From: Desulfobacterales bacterium
GTDB lineage: Bacteria; Desulfobacterota; Desulfobacteria; Desulfobacterales; JAQWFD01
Length of the DNA: 64,000 nucleotides
NCBI GenBank assembly: GCA_028704555.1
Contig: JAQWFD010000004.1
Span: 62,001-126,000 of the forward strand
Direction: 5' to 3'
The notes beneath the pieces are model-generated. The model searched no databases. It had not been told where the DNA came from and was given only the letters and a program-made list of their open reading frames with translations. Both the position numbers and the translations under genes were made by a program. Below are positions 39,662 to 48,858 of this stretch, piece after piece (the stretch's first letter is position 1; the number at the start of each line of letters is the position of its first letter).

Positions 39662-40192
39662 TCAGTCGACTTTGACGGTACTGGCTTGAGGTCCTTTTTC
39701 CCCCACGGACTCAATATATCGTACCGGCATGCCAACCTGCAGCGCTTCAAAGTCATGCCCGATCAGGCTGTTTTTGTGAAAATATATTTCCCTGCCTTCA
39801 GGAGTGGCAATAAATCCATACCCTTCATCAGCAAACAACTTTGCGATCCGTGCCCGGGGAGCTTCCTCATGATATTTGACATCTCCCCGCCTGCGGCTCA
39901 TAGCATCCTGAAGCTGCCGCTGAGCCGTATCAAATGCGTTGTTTATGGAAACATAAAGATCCTCGTGAGGCTCTCTTTTGACAACGATTTCCGTTCCGGG
40001 TACGGTTATGTTGATCCGAACATTATACAGGACGCCTTTTTGCTGATTCCGGTGCGGAATTTCTACTACGACTGCACAGCGCATAATCTGGTCAAACATC
40101 TGATCCAGCTTTAACGCTTTTTCGCGAATAGCGGTTTCAATGGCATCAGTCAGCTCAAAATTTCTAGATGTAATCTGCAAAGGAATTTTCAT
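39662..40192 (-). CDS. ribosome hibernation factor (HPF/RaiA) fused to a cold-shock domain
   Basis: Residues 1-~105 are an HPF/RaiA domain (MKIPLQITSRNFELTDAIET, then HEDLYVSINNAFDTAQRQL), which binds the 30S decoding centre and silences ribosomes. Residues ~112-176 are a cold-shock/OB domain (ARIAKLFADEGYGFIATPEGREIYFHKNSLI) that binds RNA. The fusion replaces the dimerising C-terminal domain of long HPF. The role is probably ribosome protection under stress. GGAGAA precedes the ATG. A strong terminator follows, and the gene is next to the DksA/TraR-BON gene on the same strand. Confidence 0.88.
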   Translation of the reverse strand: MKIPLQITSRNFELTDAIETAIREKALKLDQMFDQIMRCAVVVEIPHRNQQKGVLYNVRINITVPGTEIVVKREPHEDLYVSINNAFDTAQRQLQDAMSRRRGDVKYHEEAPRARIAKLFADEGYGFIATPEGREIYFHKNSLIGHDFEALQVGMPVRYIESVGEKGPQASTVKVD

Positions 40193-40285
40193 CGTTTCTT
40201 CTCCATGTAGTTCATCAAAAGAATTAACGTGTTTATTATATGCAAATCAAAGCCGCCTTTATATTACACCACTGAGATAATTTTG

Positions 40286-41053
40286 TCACTCTTCTTCTGG
40301 AGGTGGCTGACCAGGAAACATGTAAGGCGTTTCCTCCTCCTGGGATTCGAACACATCCTCTGCGATGTTTTCGACATCCACACTTACGGGAAAATCCGAT
40401 CTCCCTGAGGCATATCTTTCTCTTTCCCAAAGCACTTCATCTGTATCGAGGTAATCAATAATCGAAGGAACCCCCATTACCTCCCTGATCACCCTCAACA
40501 CGATCTGATGCTCTTTTTCGCTCGGAACGGCGCCTTCCAGGTATATAACACCTTTTTTACATGATATCGCAAGTTCATCCAGATCAACTCGCCCATGGAA
40601 TTTAAGCTGCTCCAGAATTACCTCCCGCAATTCCTCATCACTGAAATCTTTAAACTCAGGCGGCAACCCTGCCTGACGTATCTGTTCCCCGGCTTCAGGA
40701 AGCTTTTTTTGCCTTTTTTCATAATGCCGCGCACATTTCAGGCACAACCGAGTTGCTGGAAGTGCCTCAAGCCGTTTTAAGGATATTGGCTTCCGGCAGT
40801 TCTCGCAGTTACCGTAATCTCCCGTCTCTATTCTGTACAACGCCAGATCTATCGCTTCCAGCTGCCCGGTTCCAAACGCATCGAGCTTATCATGCAGGAG
40901 CGTAATATCCCTTTTCTGAGACTCCTCTTCCAACTCGATTTCCCGGTCACCGATCATTTTCCAGTCGGACTTGAACTGACGCAGCCGTTCAAAAATTTCA
41001 CGGCGTTGTCTGAGCAATATCTCTCTGAAGCTTGCCAAATCTCGTTCGGACAT
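40286..41053 (-). CDS. DksA/TraR-type zinc-finger protein with C-terminal BON domain
   Basis: The start is the ATG at 41051-41053 with a perfect AGGAGG upstream. The frame runs 28 codons further without support. Residues ~1-120 resemble DksA/TraR: a long coiled coil, then a C4 zinc finger (CENCRKPI and CLKCARHYE). Residues ~150-205 look like a BON domain (VILEQLKFHGRVDLDELAISCKKGVIYLEGAVPSEKE), usually a membrane- or polymer-binding module. The tail is acidic, ending PPPEEE. The acidic coiled-coil tip residues of true DksA cannot be confirmed, so RNA polymerase binding is only an inference. Confidence 0.82.
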   Translation of the reverse strand: MSERDLASFREILLRQRREIFERLRQFKSDWKMIGDREIELEEESQKRDITLLHDKLDAFGTGQLEAIDLALYRIETGDYGNCENCRKPISLKRLEALPATRLCLKCARHYEKRQKKLPEAGEQIRQAGLPPEFKDFSDEELREVILEQLKFHGRVDLDELAISCKKGVIYLEGAVPSEKEHQIVLRVIREVMGVPSIIDYLDTDEVLWERERYASGRSDFPVSVDVENIAEDVFESQEEETPYMFPGQPPPEEE

Positions 41054-42054
41054 AAAATTACCTCCTTTCGCCTGCAGATATAAAAAGAATATCTCGCCCT
41101 GAAAGGTTACCGTACGGGAAAACCGATAATATCGCACATCCTGTGCTGTCGAGGGGTTGCGGAATGTTCACTCAGCTGTGTCAGCATCAAGCCCGGATCC
41201 GCGACATCCTTTTATTTCGCATCATCCGGGTTGGAAAAGGGTATACCGCCCGAAAGCATATGCAATCCGGGACAAAACGGCCATTTCGCCTCAAAACAGA
41301 GTCTCGTAAAGATGAAATTTTGAAATGATTTAAATATTATATATCATGCAGCAATTATTTTGTAAAGATTGTCGGCTTGATTTCAAATTCAACACAACAG
41401 GGTAAAACCCGACCGCTTCAACCGGCTGTTGAAAAACAAAAATCGGGGCTTGATCATAACTGCGGCCATATTTTGCTGTGCGTAGCCTTGAAGTCCCGCC
41501 CATTGCCGGCGTACGGCATGGCGCGATCCGGGGAAAAGATGTCGGGGCCATGAAGCGTTAAGAAGCGCAAACTGTTTGAGGCTTGCCGAGTTTTTGCGCT
41601 TTAGATTCATGGGGCCGGCATCCCCCGGATCGTGCTGGAGAAGCCGGCAATGGGCGGGACGGACCCCGTGACATTGTGGCCGCAGTTATGATCAAACCCA
41701 AAAATCGGATCACCAGATAAAATGCGCAGCGATTCGACAGGCGCATTACGCATATGTGAGCATTTTCAGGAGCCGCACAGCGCGCCTGGTGGCCTCAGAG
41801 CCAGTTTTACAAAACTCTGTCAAACCACGCGTAACGGCAAGCACTCCGACCCTGCCCTTCAGCATTTTCCCGCAACCGTTATCAATTGGGCTTGAAGTCT
41901 ATGAGCCAATATGCTCTAACTGTAATCATCGGAAGCAAGGCAAAACCGTAGAGCAATTTTTCATTAAATTGACATATTTCATCATCGATCCATCCGGTAT
42001 GCCCTCTGACAGCATTCAACGATCCGAAAACTTGTCCAAGGAGACCTTGCATAC
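41054..42054. other. 1-kb gene-free region with MITE copy C
   Basis: Apart from copy C (41446-41699), 41054-41330 contains the promoter region of the DksA-like gene, and 41335-41440 is AT-rich. The stretch 41700-42054 leads to gspA and includes a TTGACA at 41970 without a good -10. No protein frame is convincing. Confidence 0.45.
41446..41699 (-). mobile_element. MITE-like palindromic element, copy C (long form)
   Basis: The 254-bp long form is inverted relative to copy A. Terminal repeats have one mismatch in 23. It is flanked by an exact 8-bp direct repeat AAAAATCG (41438-41445 and 41700-41707). The internal nested hairpin is complete (GAAGCG...GCGCAAA and partners). Confidence 0.9.
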
Positions 42055-43866
42055 ATGTATAAACAGTTTTTCGGATTCAAGGAAAAACCATTTAAACTGG
42101 TCCCGAATCCGTCCTACCTGTTCCTGAGCAGATGCCATGAAGAAGCATTGGCTCACCTGACCTATGCCGTTTCTCAAAGCGATGGGTTTGTGGAAATTAC
42201 CGGTGAGGTCGGCACAGGCAAAACGACACTTTGCCGGGTTTTCCTCGAAACGTTGGGCGACAACGTGGAAGTGGCCTATATTTTCAATCCCAGGTTAGAT
42301 TCGCTTCAACTGCTCAAAGCCATAAATGATGAACTTGGGATTCGATCCGATGCTGAAAATACCAAAGATCTGATCGACATACTCAACCAGTTCCTCATGG
42401 AAAAAAAGGCTGCCGGCCGCACAGTCATCCTGCTGATCGATGAGGCCCAGAACCTGTCCGAAGAGGTCCTTGAACAGCTGAGGCTGCTTTCCAATCTCGA
42501 AACCACCCTTTCCAAGCTCATACAAATTATCCTGGTCGGCCAACCGGAACTAGGGAAAAAACTCGATTCACCGAATCTCAGGCAGCTCGCCCAGAGAATT
42601 ACCCTGCGATACCATCTCAGGCCTCTTTCCCGCAAAGAGACAAAGGCATATATACAACATCGCCTCCATATAGCCGCTCAAAAGCCGGATATACGGTTTT
42701 CACCATCGGCCTGCCGAAAAATTTTTTACTTCTCAGGCGGAATCCCCAGACTCATCAATATCGTCTGCGACAGGGCGCTTCTGGCAGCTTATGTCCGGAA
42801 TGAACACCAGATCACCGGCCGGCTCGCAGCCTCCGCCATCTCGGAACTAAGGTCAGGAGCGCGTCACAGGTTTTCCCGTTACCCCGGACTGATCACTCTT
42901 GCGGCGGCGCTATTGGTATCCGGTATCATCACGGTGCTGGTCACGTCATACGGGACAAACGTGAGAAACGCACTCTCCCTTTTACACCAGCGATCTCCGG
43001 CCACCAGCGAAACTGCCCGCAATCCGGCCGACACGGTTCAACCCAAAGACGATCATCACGCCGCAGCAGTATCATTTGACGCAGTCAACCCTACCCAATT
43101 TGAATACAAGCCGGAACCAAGGCCGCTGCAGGCCGATAAACCGGATTCGTCTACGTCCATAAACCTGAAGGAAGACGAAGGTCAACATTCTGTACCCGCC
43201 TCCGGAGTTACACGGGATCTGTCCGGATATCTCGCCAGTATCTATCCGAACACCTCAAGAGTTGAGGCATTTCGAACCGCAGTCAGTCAATGGGCTACGG
43301 ACAGAACCATATCCTCATACCTTGAAGATGTGAATCTGAATGATGATGATTTTTTTTACTTTTTGGCAAAGCAACACGGATTGACCTGCACCCGGATAAA
43401 GAACAGCCTCGCACTGATCGGGCATTTGAATCTTCCGGTGGTCCTTAAATGCCAGCTTCCGGATACGGAAGCGACCATTTACCTGACATTGATTCAATGG
43501 TATGGTATGAAACTAAAAATTCAGGCAGGACAGGATCAAAAACCCTTGATCGTTGATAAAGATCAACTGGCATCTATCTGGACCGGTGGAGGCTATATAC
43601 TTTGGAAAAACTTTTCGGCCTGCACCGGAACAATTCCCATGAATTGCCCTGAAGAATCGATATTGACACTGAAACTATTATTAAAAGACATCGGGTTCGG
43701 TCATCTCCCCTTCAACACCCATTATGATGCCCAGACCCGCTCCGCGGTTCAATTTATTCAGCAGAAACACGGGCTTCAGGTGGACGGTGTTGTAGGGCCG
43801 CTGACGAAAATCGCAATCTATAATGACAAACCGGGGTTGCCGATACCGCATCTTATATCCCGATAG
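42055..43866 (+). CDS. gspA: GspA/ExeA-like AAA ATPase with peptidoglycan-binding domain
   Basis: The 603-residue protein starts MYKQFFGFKEKPFKLVPNP, typical of the ExeA family. It has Walker A GEVGTGKTT (~residue 49) and Walker B VILLIDEAQNL. One membrane segment lies at ~282-302. A C-terminal periplasmic part ends in a PG_binding_1 domain (HYDAQTRSAVQFIQQKHGLQVDGVVGPLT). GspA with GspB places the type II secretin in the envelope by acting on peptidoglycan. The gspB-like gene follows 80 bp downstream. No other type II secretion gene is in the window, so the system may be encoded elsewhere. Confidence 0.87.
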   Translation: MYKQFFGFKEKPFKLVPNPSYLFLSRCHEEALAHLTYAVSQSDGFVEITGEVGTGKTTLCRVFLETLGDNVEVAYIFNPRLDSLQLLKAINDELGIRSDAENTKDLIDILNQFLMEKKAAGRTVILLIDEAQNLSEEVLEQLRLLSNLETTLSKLIQIILVGQPELGKKLDSPNLRQLAQRITLRYHLRPLSRKETKAYIQHRLHIAAQKPDIRFSPSACRKIFYFSGGIPRLINIVCDRALLAAYVRNEHQITGRLAASAISELRSGARHRFSRYPGLITLAAALLVSGIITVLVTSYGTNVRNALSLLHQRSPATSETARNPADTVQPKDDHHAAAVSFDAVNPTQFEYKPEPRPLQADKPDSSTSINLKEDEGQHSVPASGVTRDLSGYLASIYPNTSRVEAFRTAVSQWATDRTISSYLEDVNLNDDDFFYFLAKQHGLTCTRIKNSLALIGHLNLPVVLKCQLPDTEATIYLTLIQWYGMKLKIQAGQDQKPLIVDKDQLASIWTGGGYILWKNFSACTGTIPMNCPEESILTLKLLLKDIGFGHLPFNTHYDAQTRSAVQFIQQKHGLQVDGVVGPLTKIAIYNDKPGLPIPHLISR

Positions 43867-43946
43867 GCAGTACCCCCTAAAAAGACAGTTTTTTTTTTAA
43901 AAATTCATGGTTGATTTAACATAACCTTTTAAAAAGTGGACCCCCG

Positions 43947-44750
43947 TTGAGTACCATATTAAAGGCCTTAAAAAAACTTGAAAACGAGACACCGCAACCG
44001 GTCGAAAAGGCATATATTTTCAAGAACTTCAATGCCCGGCAGGCCATCGGCAGCAGGACCGGCCATTCGAACCTGCTAAAGGCCACCACCATCATCGCGC
44101 TGTGCGGTATCATTCTGACAGCGATGATATGGTTCAGCATAAGAAAGGCCTCGATACTGAATGAAAAAAAAACAGCGCTTTCGGCCTTTTTGCCGTCAAC
44201 CATCACGACAGTGACTCCCCAAAAAGCGAAGCCGCATACGGAAGCAACGTCTCTGCCCCATCAGATTCAAAATAACGGGCAACCGTTCTCACCGCTCGTT
44301 TCCGAAACCTCGAAGGCAGCAGAAGGCGTTTCATCGGTCTCTGTTCCAAACCCACAGACAGAGGTATCGGAAACGATCTCCGGCAGCCCTTCATATGATC
44401 CGGTGAAGAGAGTTACCCCGACTGATAACAATGATACAATCCCGGATATCTCCCCCCGCTTTTCACCTGAAAGCGAGTCAGCTGTCACACCGGGGACCGT
44501 TGTCACAAATGCCGAAAAAAGCAAAAACCCCATTGAAATCATAGCCGAAAAATCAACTGAAGAAACGGGAATAAAAATTGAGGCCATTGCATGGTCTGAA
44601 GACCCCGGGCAACGGATTGCCGTCATCAATGGTCATATTGTCAGGGAAGGTACTGCAGTCAACGGATTTTATATTCACAGAATCGGTATGGAAGAAGTGA
44701 TCTTTAAAGAGGGGCAGGCGTTGTGGAAAATCATATTCCGAACCTATTAA
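43947..44750 (+). CDS. gspB: GspB-like membrane protein
   Basis: The 267-residue protein begins STILKALKKLENE, the conserved GspB N-terminus. It has a membrane segment at ~50-68 (TIIALCGIILTAMIWFSI). A long Ser/Thr/Pro-rich periplasmic linker follows, then a C-terminal ~70-residue domain (IKIEAIAWSEDPGQRIAVINGHIVREG), as in GspB. The start codon is TTG at 43947. No ATG is available, and the upstream frame is closed. It works with GspA in secretin assembly. Order and spacing support co-transcription with gspA. Confidence 0.82.
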   Translation: MSTILKALKKLENETPQPVEKAYIFKNFNARQAIGSRTGHSNLLKATTIIALCGIILTAMIWFSIRKASILNEKKTALSAFLPSTITTVTPQKAKPHTEATSLPHQIQNNGQPFSPLVSETSKAAEGVSSVSVPNPQTEVSETISGSPSYDPVKRVTPTDNNDTIPDISPRFSPESESAVTPGTVVTNAEKSKNPIEIIAEKSTEETGIKIEAIAWSEDPGQRIAVINGHIVREGTAVNGFYIHRIGMEEVIFKEGQALWKIIFRTY

Positions 44751-44841
44751 ATCCGGAACCTGCCCGAGGGGCTACTTATCCGCTAAACAACATTCACTGG
44801 CAACCCGGATGAACCTGTTCCCGTCATCGCATAAAGGCCTC

Positions 44842-44926
44842 GGCAAGAATAAATTTCGCAGGATTTCTGAGTCTCGCAAACTCGCTTGCCTTAATGGCCT
44901 TCAAGGCAGTGCCTTTTATTCTTGCC
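44842..44926. repeat. inverted repeat GGCAAGAATAAA / TTTATTCTTGCC
   Basis: Perfect 12-bp arms lie 61 bases apart in the gspB-HD gene gap. The inner part has a further GCCTT/AAGGC pairing. It resembles a small palindromic intergenic element. No second copy was seen in this window. Confidence 0.55.
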
Positions 44927-44994
44927 TACGCCCTAATATCAACATCAACTTTTACAAAAAATATTGCTACCCTATCAGTAAAGGAACAAACAGA

Positions 44995-46155
44995 ATGGCA
45001 CTATATAACCTTACGGAATTTTTAAAAATATCATCCGTATTAAACTATAATCTCAGCGCGAGTTCGTTAAACCGGTATAATGTGCTGACCTATATAATGG
45101 ACGATAAGCTTCTTCATCCGGAAGAGCAACAGAACCTGGAACAAAAAGGCCTCGCCATGGAAGCGTTGAATTATCTGTTTAACGCATACAGCGAGAAATC
45201 CAGGAGACTGGGGCCGATGGCAATCCTTCATCCACTCAGAGCGACGGCTCTGTTCTGCCGCGCCTTCAACAATCTCACGTTAACGGATATATTAAGTTTA
45301 TTATTTCATGATGTTCCGGAGGATATCCGTTCCCGTGACTATGAGGCCTCCCGATGGAACATGATGGAAGCTCAGATGCATGCCCTGTATGATCGAATGG
45401 ACACCATCAAAGCACAAAAATTAAAACAACGCCTTGACAGTCTGACCAAACGGGATGAAGAATCCTACTTCAGTTATATCGGAAGATTACTGGATTCCTC
45501 AAAAGATGACCCCATGGTAGTACAGATCAAAATGGCCGACCGGCTGGATAATACGCTGGATATGAGAATCGACATTCATGACCCACTGGAAGAAATTAAT
45601 TTTTTTGAAACATTTTTTCAAATCCTGTTTCAAAATAATTACAAAGGGCACATGCCCAAAAGGTCCCACCCGCCATCTTCTTATCTGAACGGATCAAAAC
45701 GGTTATATCAGTTGTTTAAAAATACGGTATTATTGTCACTGATTCGGAAAACCCGGATCATCGAAGATAAGCAGTCCCCCCAGATTCTGTTCAATGCCAT
45801 TGCGGAAGCCAGTTTAAATGAAGCCCAGCGGATTTTAATCCACCTGATAGATTATCATTACAGAGACGTGAAACAACAGCGTGCCATCCTTCTGGAAGTC
45901 CTTGACTACTGCTACAGCGGCAAAAGCTGCATGGTAACGCGTCCGGATTCCCACCAGCAGCTTGATGGATTATTTTATAACTATTTTGGAATTATCGACA
46001 AAGATCAGCGGAATCAGCAGATTGCTAAACTATATCAGAACAAACCCCTCATGATGCAGGCATCGGTTGCATTTATTGTGATATTCTTAAGCTTTCTGGA
46101 TAATCCGGGGTTTTATGTCAAGGGAATCAGTAACCAGGGGGTGACACCAGAATAG
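44995..46155 (+). CDS. HD-domain (RelA/SpoT hydrolase-like) protein
   Basis: With the ATG at 44995 (AAAGGAAC eight bases upstream) the protein has 386 residues. The frame is open 62 codons further, through an inverted repeat. Residues ~79-175 resemble the HD_4/ppGpp-hydrolase core: HPLRATALFC, LLFHDVPED and KMADRLDNTLDMR. Only the hydrolase-like domain is present. There is no synthetase, TGS or ACT part. The C-terminal ~200 residues are not recognised, and the last ~30 are hydrophobic (VAFIVIFLSFL), so it may attach to the membrane. A (p)ppGpp or other nucleotide hydrolase role is an inference. Confidence 0.68.
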   Translation: MALYNLTEFLKISSVLNYNLSASSLNRYNVLTYIMDDKLLHPEEQQNLEQKGLAMEALNYLFNAYSEKSRRLGPMAILHPLRATALFCRAFNNLTLTDILSLLFHDVPEDIRSRDYEASRWNMMEAQMHALYDRMDTIKAQKLKQRLDSLTKRDEESYFSYIGRLLDSSKDDPMVVQIKMADRLDNTLDMRIDIHDPLEEINFFETFFQILFQNNYKGHMPKRSHPPSSYLNGSKRLYQLFKNTVLLSLIRKTRIIEDKQSPQILFNAIAEASLNEAQRILIHLIDYHYRDVKQQRAILLEVLDYCYSGKSCMVTRPDSHQQLDGLFYNYFGIIDKDQRNQQIAKLYQNKPLMMQASVAFIVIFLSFLDNPGFYVKGISNQGVTPE

Positions 46156-46198
46156 TAAGAAGGGGGAAAAACTGGAAGCAGATGGCTCAAGCGGCCGG

Positions 46199-47377
46199 CT
46201 ATTGACTCAACTTTACGCCTTCCGGCGGGGCAATCTGGCTTGCCCGCTGGACAGCACCCTTCCCGAACCGAAAAGATATGGTATCAATCGCCTTGTCTAT
46301 CTTCTCCCATGAAAATGAATTTTGTTTCTGAGAAAGCAACGCCATTTGAACCGGCATGGTTTCAGGGAGAAGATTTGAGGCACAGACACCGACCAATCTG
46401 ACTCGCTGGTGAAGGCTGATCTTTTTGAACAGATCGACAGCTCTCTGATAAATTATTTCCGAAGACTGGGTGGGGGTTAAGAGGGTTATGCTTCGCGTAA
46501 TCTGTTTAAAATCCGAATACTTAATCTTGATCGTAACCGTGTTTGCCCGGGTTCCCGTTTTTCTGAGATCACCGGCTACTGTCTGAGCCTGTCTCAATAT
46601 ATATTGAGTTATCAACTGACGGTCGCCGGTATCAATTTCCAGGGTATCTTCACTGCTTACGGATTTATGATGCCGTTCGGTAACAACGCGTGAGTGATCC
46701 AGGCCTTTTGACAGTTCGATCAACCGCCGCCCGGCTTTGCCAAAATTTTCCGCAAGGACTTTTTCCGGATAGCGGTTAATCTCCCCGAGAGTCCGGATTC
46801 CTATCCGTTTAAGAAGACGGGCCATGACAGCGCCCACGCCCGGGACTTTCCCCACAGGGAGGGTATCAATAAAATCCATGGCTTTCTCCGGGGTGATCAG
46901 GGTCAGCCCATCAGGCTTTTTCAGCTCTGAAGCGATCTTTGCCAGAAATTTATTAGGCGCAATCCCCACCGAACATGTCAGGTTGAATTTTTCCTTAATT
47001 TTTTCCTTTACGGCATTTCCGATATGCTCCGGAGGCCCGTAGAGCCTTCCGCAACCCGATATATCCACATAGGCTTCATCAATTGAAACCGGTTCGACCA
47101 AAGGGCTGAACGCTTCAAGCGCAGCCATAATATTATCTGACACCGCTTTATACCGCCTCATTCTCGGCGCCACGATCACAGCCCGGGGGCAGCGGCGCCT
47201 TGCCTCAAACATGGGCATGGCAGAATGAACCCCATAGACCCGGGCTTCATAACTGGCTGTTGCTACGACCGCACGATTTGTCATCCCGCCCACTATCACA
47301 CACCGGCCCTTGAGGTGCGGGTTATCCAGCTGCTCCACAGAAGCATAGAACGCATCCATGTCGACATGCAGAATCAT
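46199..47377 (-). CDS. dinB: DNA polymerase IV
   Basis: DinB is a Y-family polymerase for translesion synthesis and stress mutagenesis. The 392 residues include the catalytic LHVDMDAFYASVEQ, the SIDEAYVDI motif and the HhH region VPGVGAVMARLLKRIGI. The little-finger domain has VTIKIKYSDFKQITRS. The C-terminus lacks an obvious beta-clamp QxxLF end, although QMALLSQKQ might serve internally. I saw no SOS box in the short upstream gap. It is convergent with the HD gene. Confidence 0.95.
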   Translation of the reverse strand: MILHVDMDAFYASVEQLDNPHLKGRCVIVGGMTNRAVVATASYEARVYGVHSAMPMFEARRRCPRAVIVAPRMRRYKAVSDNIMAALEAFSPLVEPVSIDEAYVDISGCGRLYGPPEHIGNAVKEKIKEKFNLTCSVGIAPNKFLAKIASELKKPDGLTLITPEKAMDFIDTLPVGKVPGVGAVMARLLKRIGIRTLGEINRYPEKVLAENFGKAGRRLIELSKGLDHSRVVTERHHKSVSSEDTLEIDTGDRQLITQYILRQAQTVAGDLRKTGTRANTVTIKIKYSDFKQITRSITLLTPTQSSEIIYQRAVDLFKKISLHQRVRLVGVCASNLLPETMPVQMALLSQKQNSFSWEKIDKAIDTISFRFGKGAVQRASQIAPPEGVKLSQ

Positions 47378-47536
47378 GTCACGTTCCTTCCGACATCAAG
47401 AATATAATCCCTTGTGCGATGGTCCGGGGGATCCTTTGTCATCATCTGCTTTTGACAATGCAAGAAAGCAGATGAGAAAACACGTTTGGATTCGTTTACG
47501 TTCAGTCCACCTCCTAAATATACGGCCATAAACATC

Positions 47537-47818
47537 CTACGGATTAATTCGTTTCCTCAACTGACCGGAACACTTGAACGTAACCACCCGTCTGCCGGAC
47601 AATTTCATATCCTGCCCGGTCGCAGGATTCCGGCCTCTTCGTTCACTTTTGGATTTTACACAGAATTTACCAAACCCGCTGATTAGAATATCTTCATTGG
47701 ATTCCAATGTTTTCTTCATTATCTCCAAAAGTATTTCAAGAACTTCACTACTTTGATTTCTCGCAAATCCAAGCTGATCCTGGACATATTCTACGATATG
47801 AGCCTTTGTAAGCGTCAT
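47537..47818 (-). CDS. ihfA: integration host factor, alpha-type subunit
   Basis: The 93-residue HU/IHF family protein bends DNA at specific sites. It starts TLTKAHIVEYVQDQLGF. It has FGKFCVKSKSERRGRNPATGQ, with the intercalating Pro of the RNPxTG motif, and the basic C-terminal RKRINP. IHF-alpha rather than HU is suggested by the sequence but is not certain. AGGAG precedes the ATG. IHF is a common partner of sigma-54 activators. Its upstream region shares a hairpin repeat with the NifA-like gene. Confidence 0.85.
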   Translation of the reverse strand: MTLTKAHIVEYVQDQLGFARNQSSEVLEILLEIMKKTLESNEDILISGFGKFCVKSKSERRGRNPATGQDMKLSGRRVVTFKCSGQLRKRINP

Positions 47819-47896
47819 TCATTACTCCTGTCATGATGGCATGATTCCAACTGAATTATGTAGTGTCCATCCACAGCCGATTTGCCTCCGATTCCT

Positions 47897-47962
47897 GCGG
47901 TAAGCGAAGATTTTAATCCACAAAATACGCCCCTGTATTTCAGAGGTCAAAACCTTCACCTT
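47897..47962 (-). repeat. ~66-bp hairpin repeat upstream of ihfA (copy 2)
   Basis: Related to 30176-30242. Both contain, on the minus strand, AAATAC-(loop)-GTATTTT followed by GGATTAAAATCT. The loop differs (ATGGG versus AGGGGC), while the stem is kept. It lies 79 bases before the ihfA start. Confidence 0.55.
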
Positions 47963-48202
47963 CCTTGTAGTTGAAAAAACAATCCGGTTTGAAGACGAAC
48001 ACTCAGTATATCAATATTTTAGGATGAACCTACTGTTATTTTGAAGTTTTTGTCAATACCCAACAATGATGAACGGCCAAAAAAAAATATAAAACGGTAT
48101 CGATTTGCTGAAATATTCTCTCTGAATTACCCAATTTTAAAAAAAATCATATAAATTTTGAATATAATTTGTGTATTTTTCAAAATTTTTAACCAAAATG
48201 TC

Positions 48203-48363
48203 GGGCTCGATCATAATTTTGGCCATAGTTCCGAAGCATGGCCGCGGAGTCTCGCCCGTTCACTTCGCTCTCTCGAGGCACAGGGATCGCAAAGGCCAAA
48301 ACCACCGTTTCGAGGCTCTGCGGTCTCCGCGTCTCAAGCGAAGCGGGCGGTAACTATAACGGG
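48203..48363 (+). mobile_element. diverged relative of the MITE-like family, copy G
   Basis: It begins GGGCTCGATCATAATTTTGG, close to the family terminal repeat. It contains an internal inverted pair (GCCCG...TTCGCT with AGCGAAGCGGGC). The interior differs from copies A-F but is related to the region at 50676 (shared GAGGCTCTGCGGTCT). The right terminus is degraded. Flanking octamers AAAATGTC and AAAATTCT match only partly. The rest of 47963-48402 is AT-rich without a gene. Confidence 0.6.
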
Positions 48364-48402
48364 AAAATTCTTATTTTTTTACAAAGTTTAAGGAATAAGG
48401 CA

Positions 48403-48858
48403 CTAATATTTCAAATAATGAAAGGGCTCCATTGCTGCTAACGCCGCTGCATTCAATGTCTTATAACCTGCTTTTTCAATAATATCCGTAGCGTTATCAA
48501 ACTGATGAACATCGATGACAAAAACGGCATTTTTCCGGCTTTCCAAAACAAAACCGTACGCATCCTCCACATTAATATTTTCTTTTGCCAGCAGCTGCAG
48601 CAGCTTGTTGAGGCCACCGGGCCGGTCATCGATCAACACGGCCAGAACTTTCTTGAGATTTACTTCAAACCCTTCTTTTCTCAGTATCCGTTCCGCATGT
48701 TCCGGTTCATCGACAAGAAGATTTATAATACCATAACCTGTAAAACTGGTTATCGTAATCGCTCTGATATTGATTCTGTCGTTAGAAAGAATATCGGTAA
48801 TCCCGGCCAGAAACCCGGGTCTGTTTTTCGCTTTAACTGAAAGTTGATACGCTATCAT
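48403..48858 (-). CDS. tandem ACT-domain protein
   Basis: The 151-residue protein consists of two ACT domains (residues ~1-70: YQLSVKAKNRPGFLAGITDILSNDRINI; ~72-140: VLAVLIDDRPGGLNKLLQLLAKENINV). These usually bind amino acids. The frame is open 36 codons upstream, but the ATG at 48856-48858 has AAAGGTG upstream and matches the domain start. Homologues often sit beside phenylacetate-CoA ligase-like genes, but none is present here. Function is otherwise unknown. Confidence 0.85.
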   Translation of the reverse strand: MIAYQLSVKAKNRPGFLAGITDILSNDRINIRAITITSFTGYGIINLLVDEPEHAERILRKEGFEVNLKKVLAVLIDDRPGGLNKLLQLLAKENINVEDAYGFVLESRKNAVFVIDVHQFDNATDIIEKAGYKTLNAAALAAMEPFHYLKY

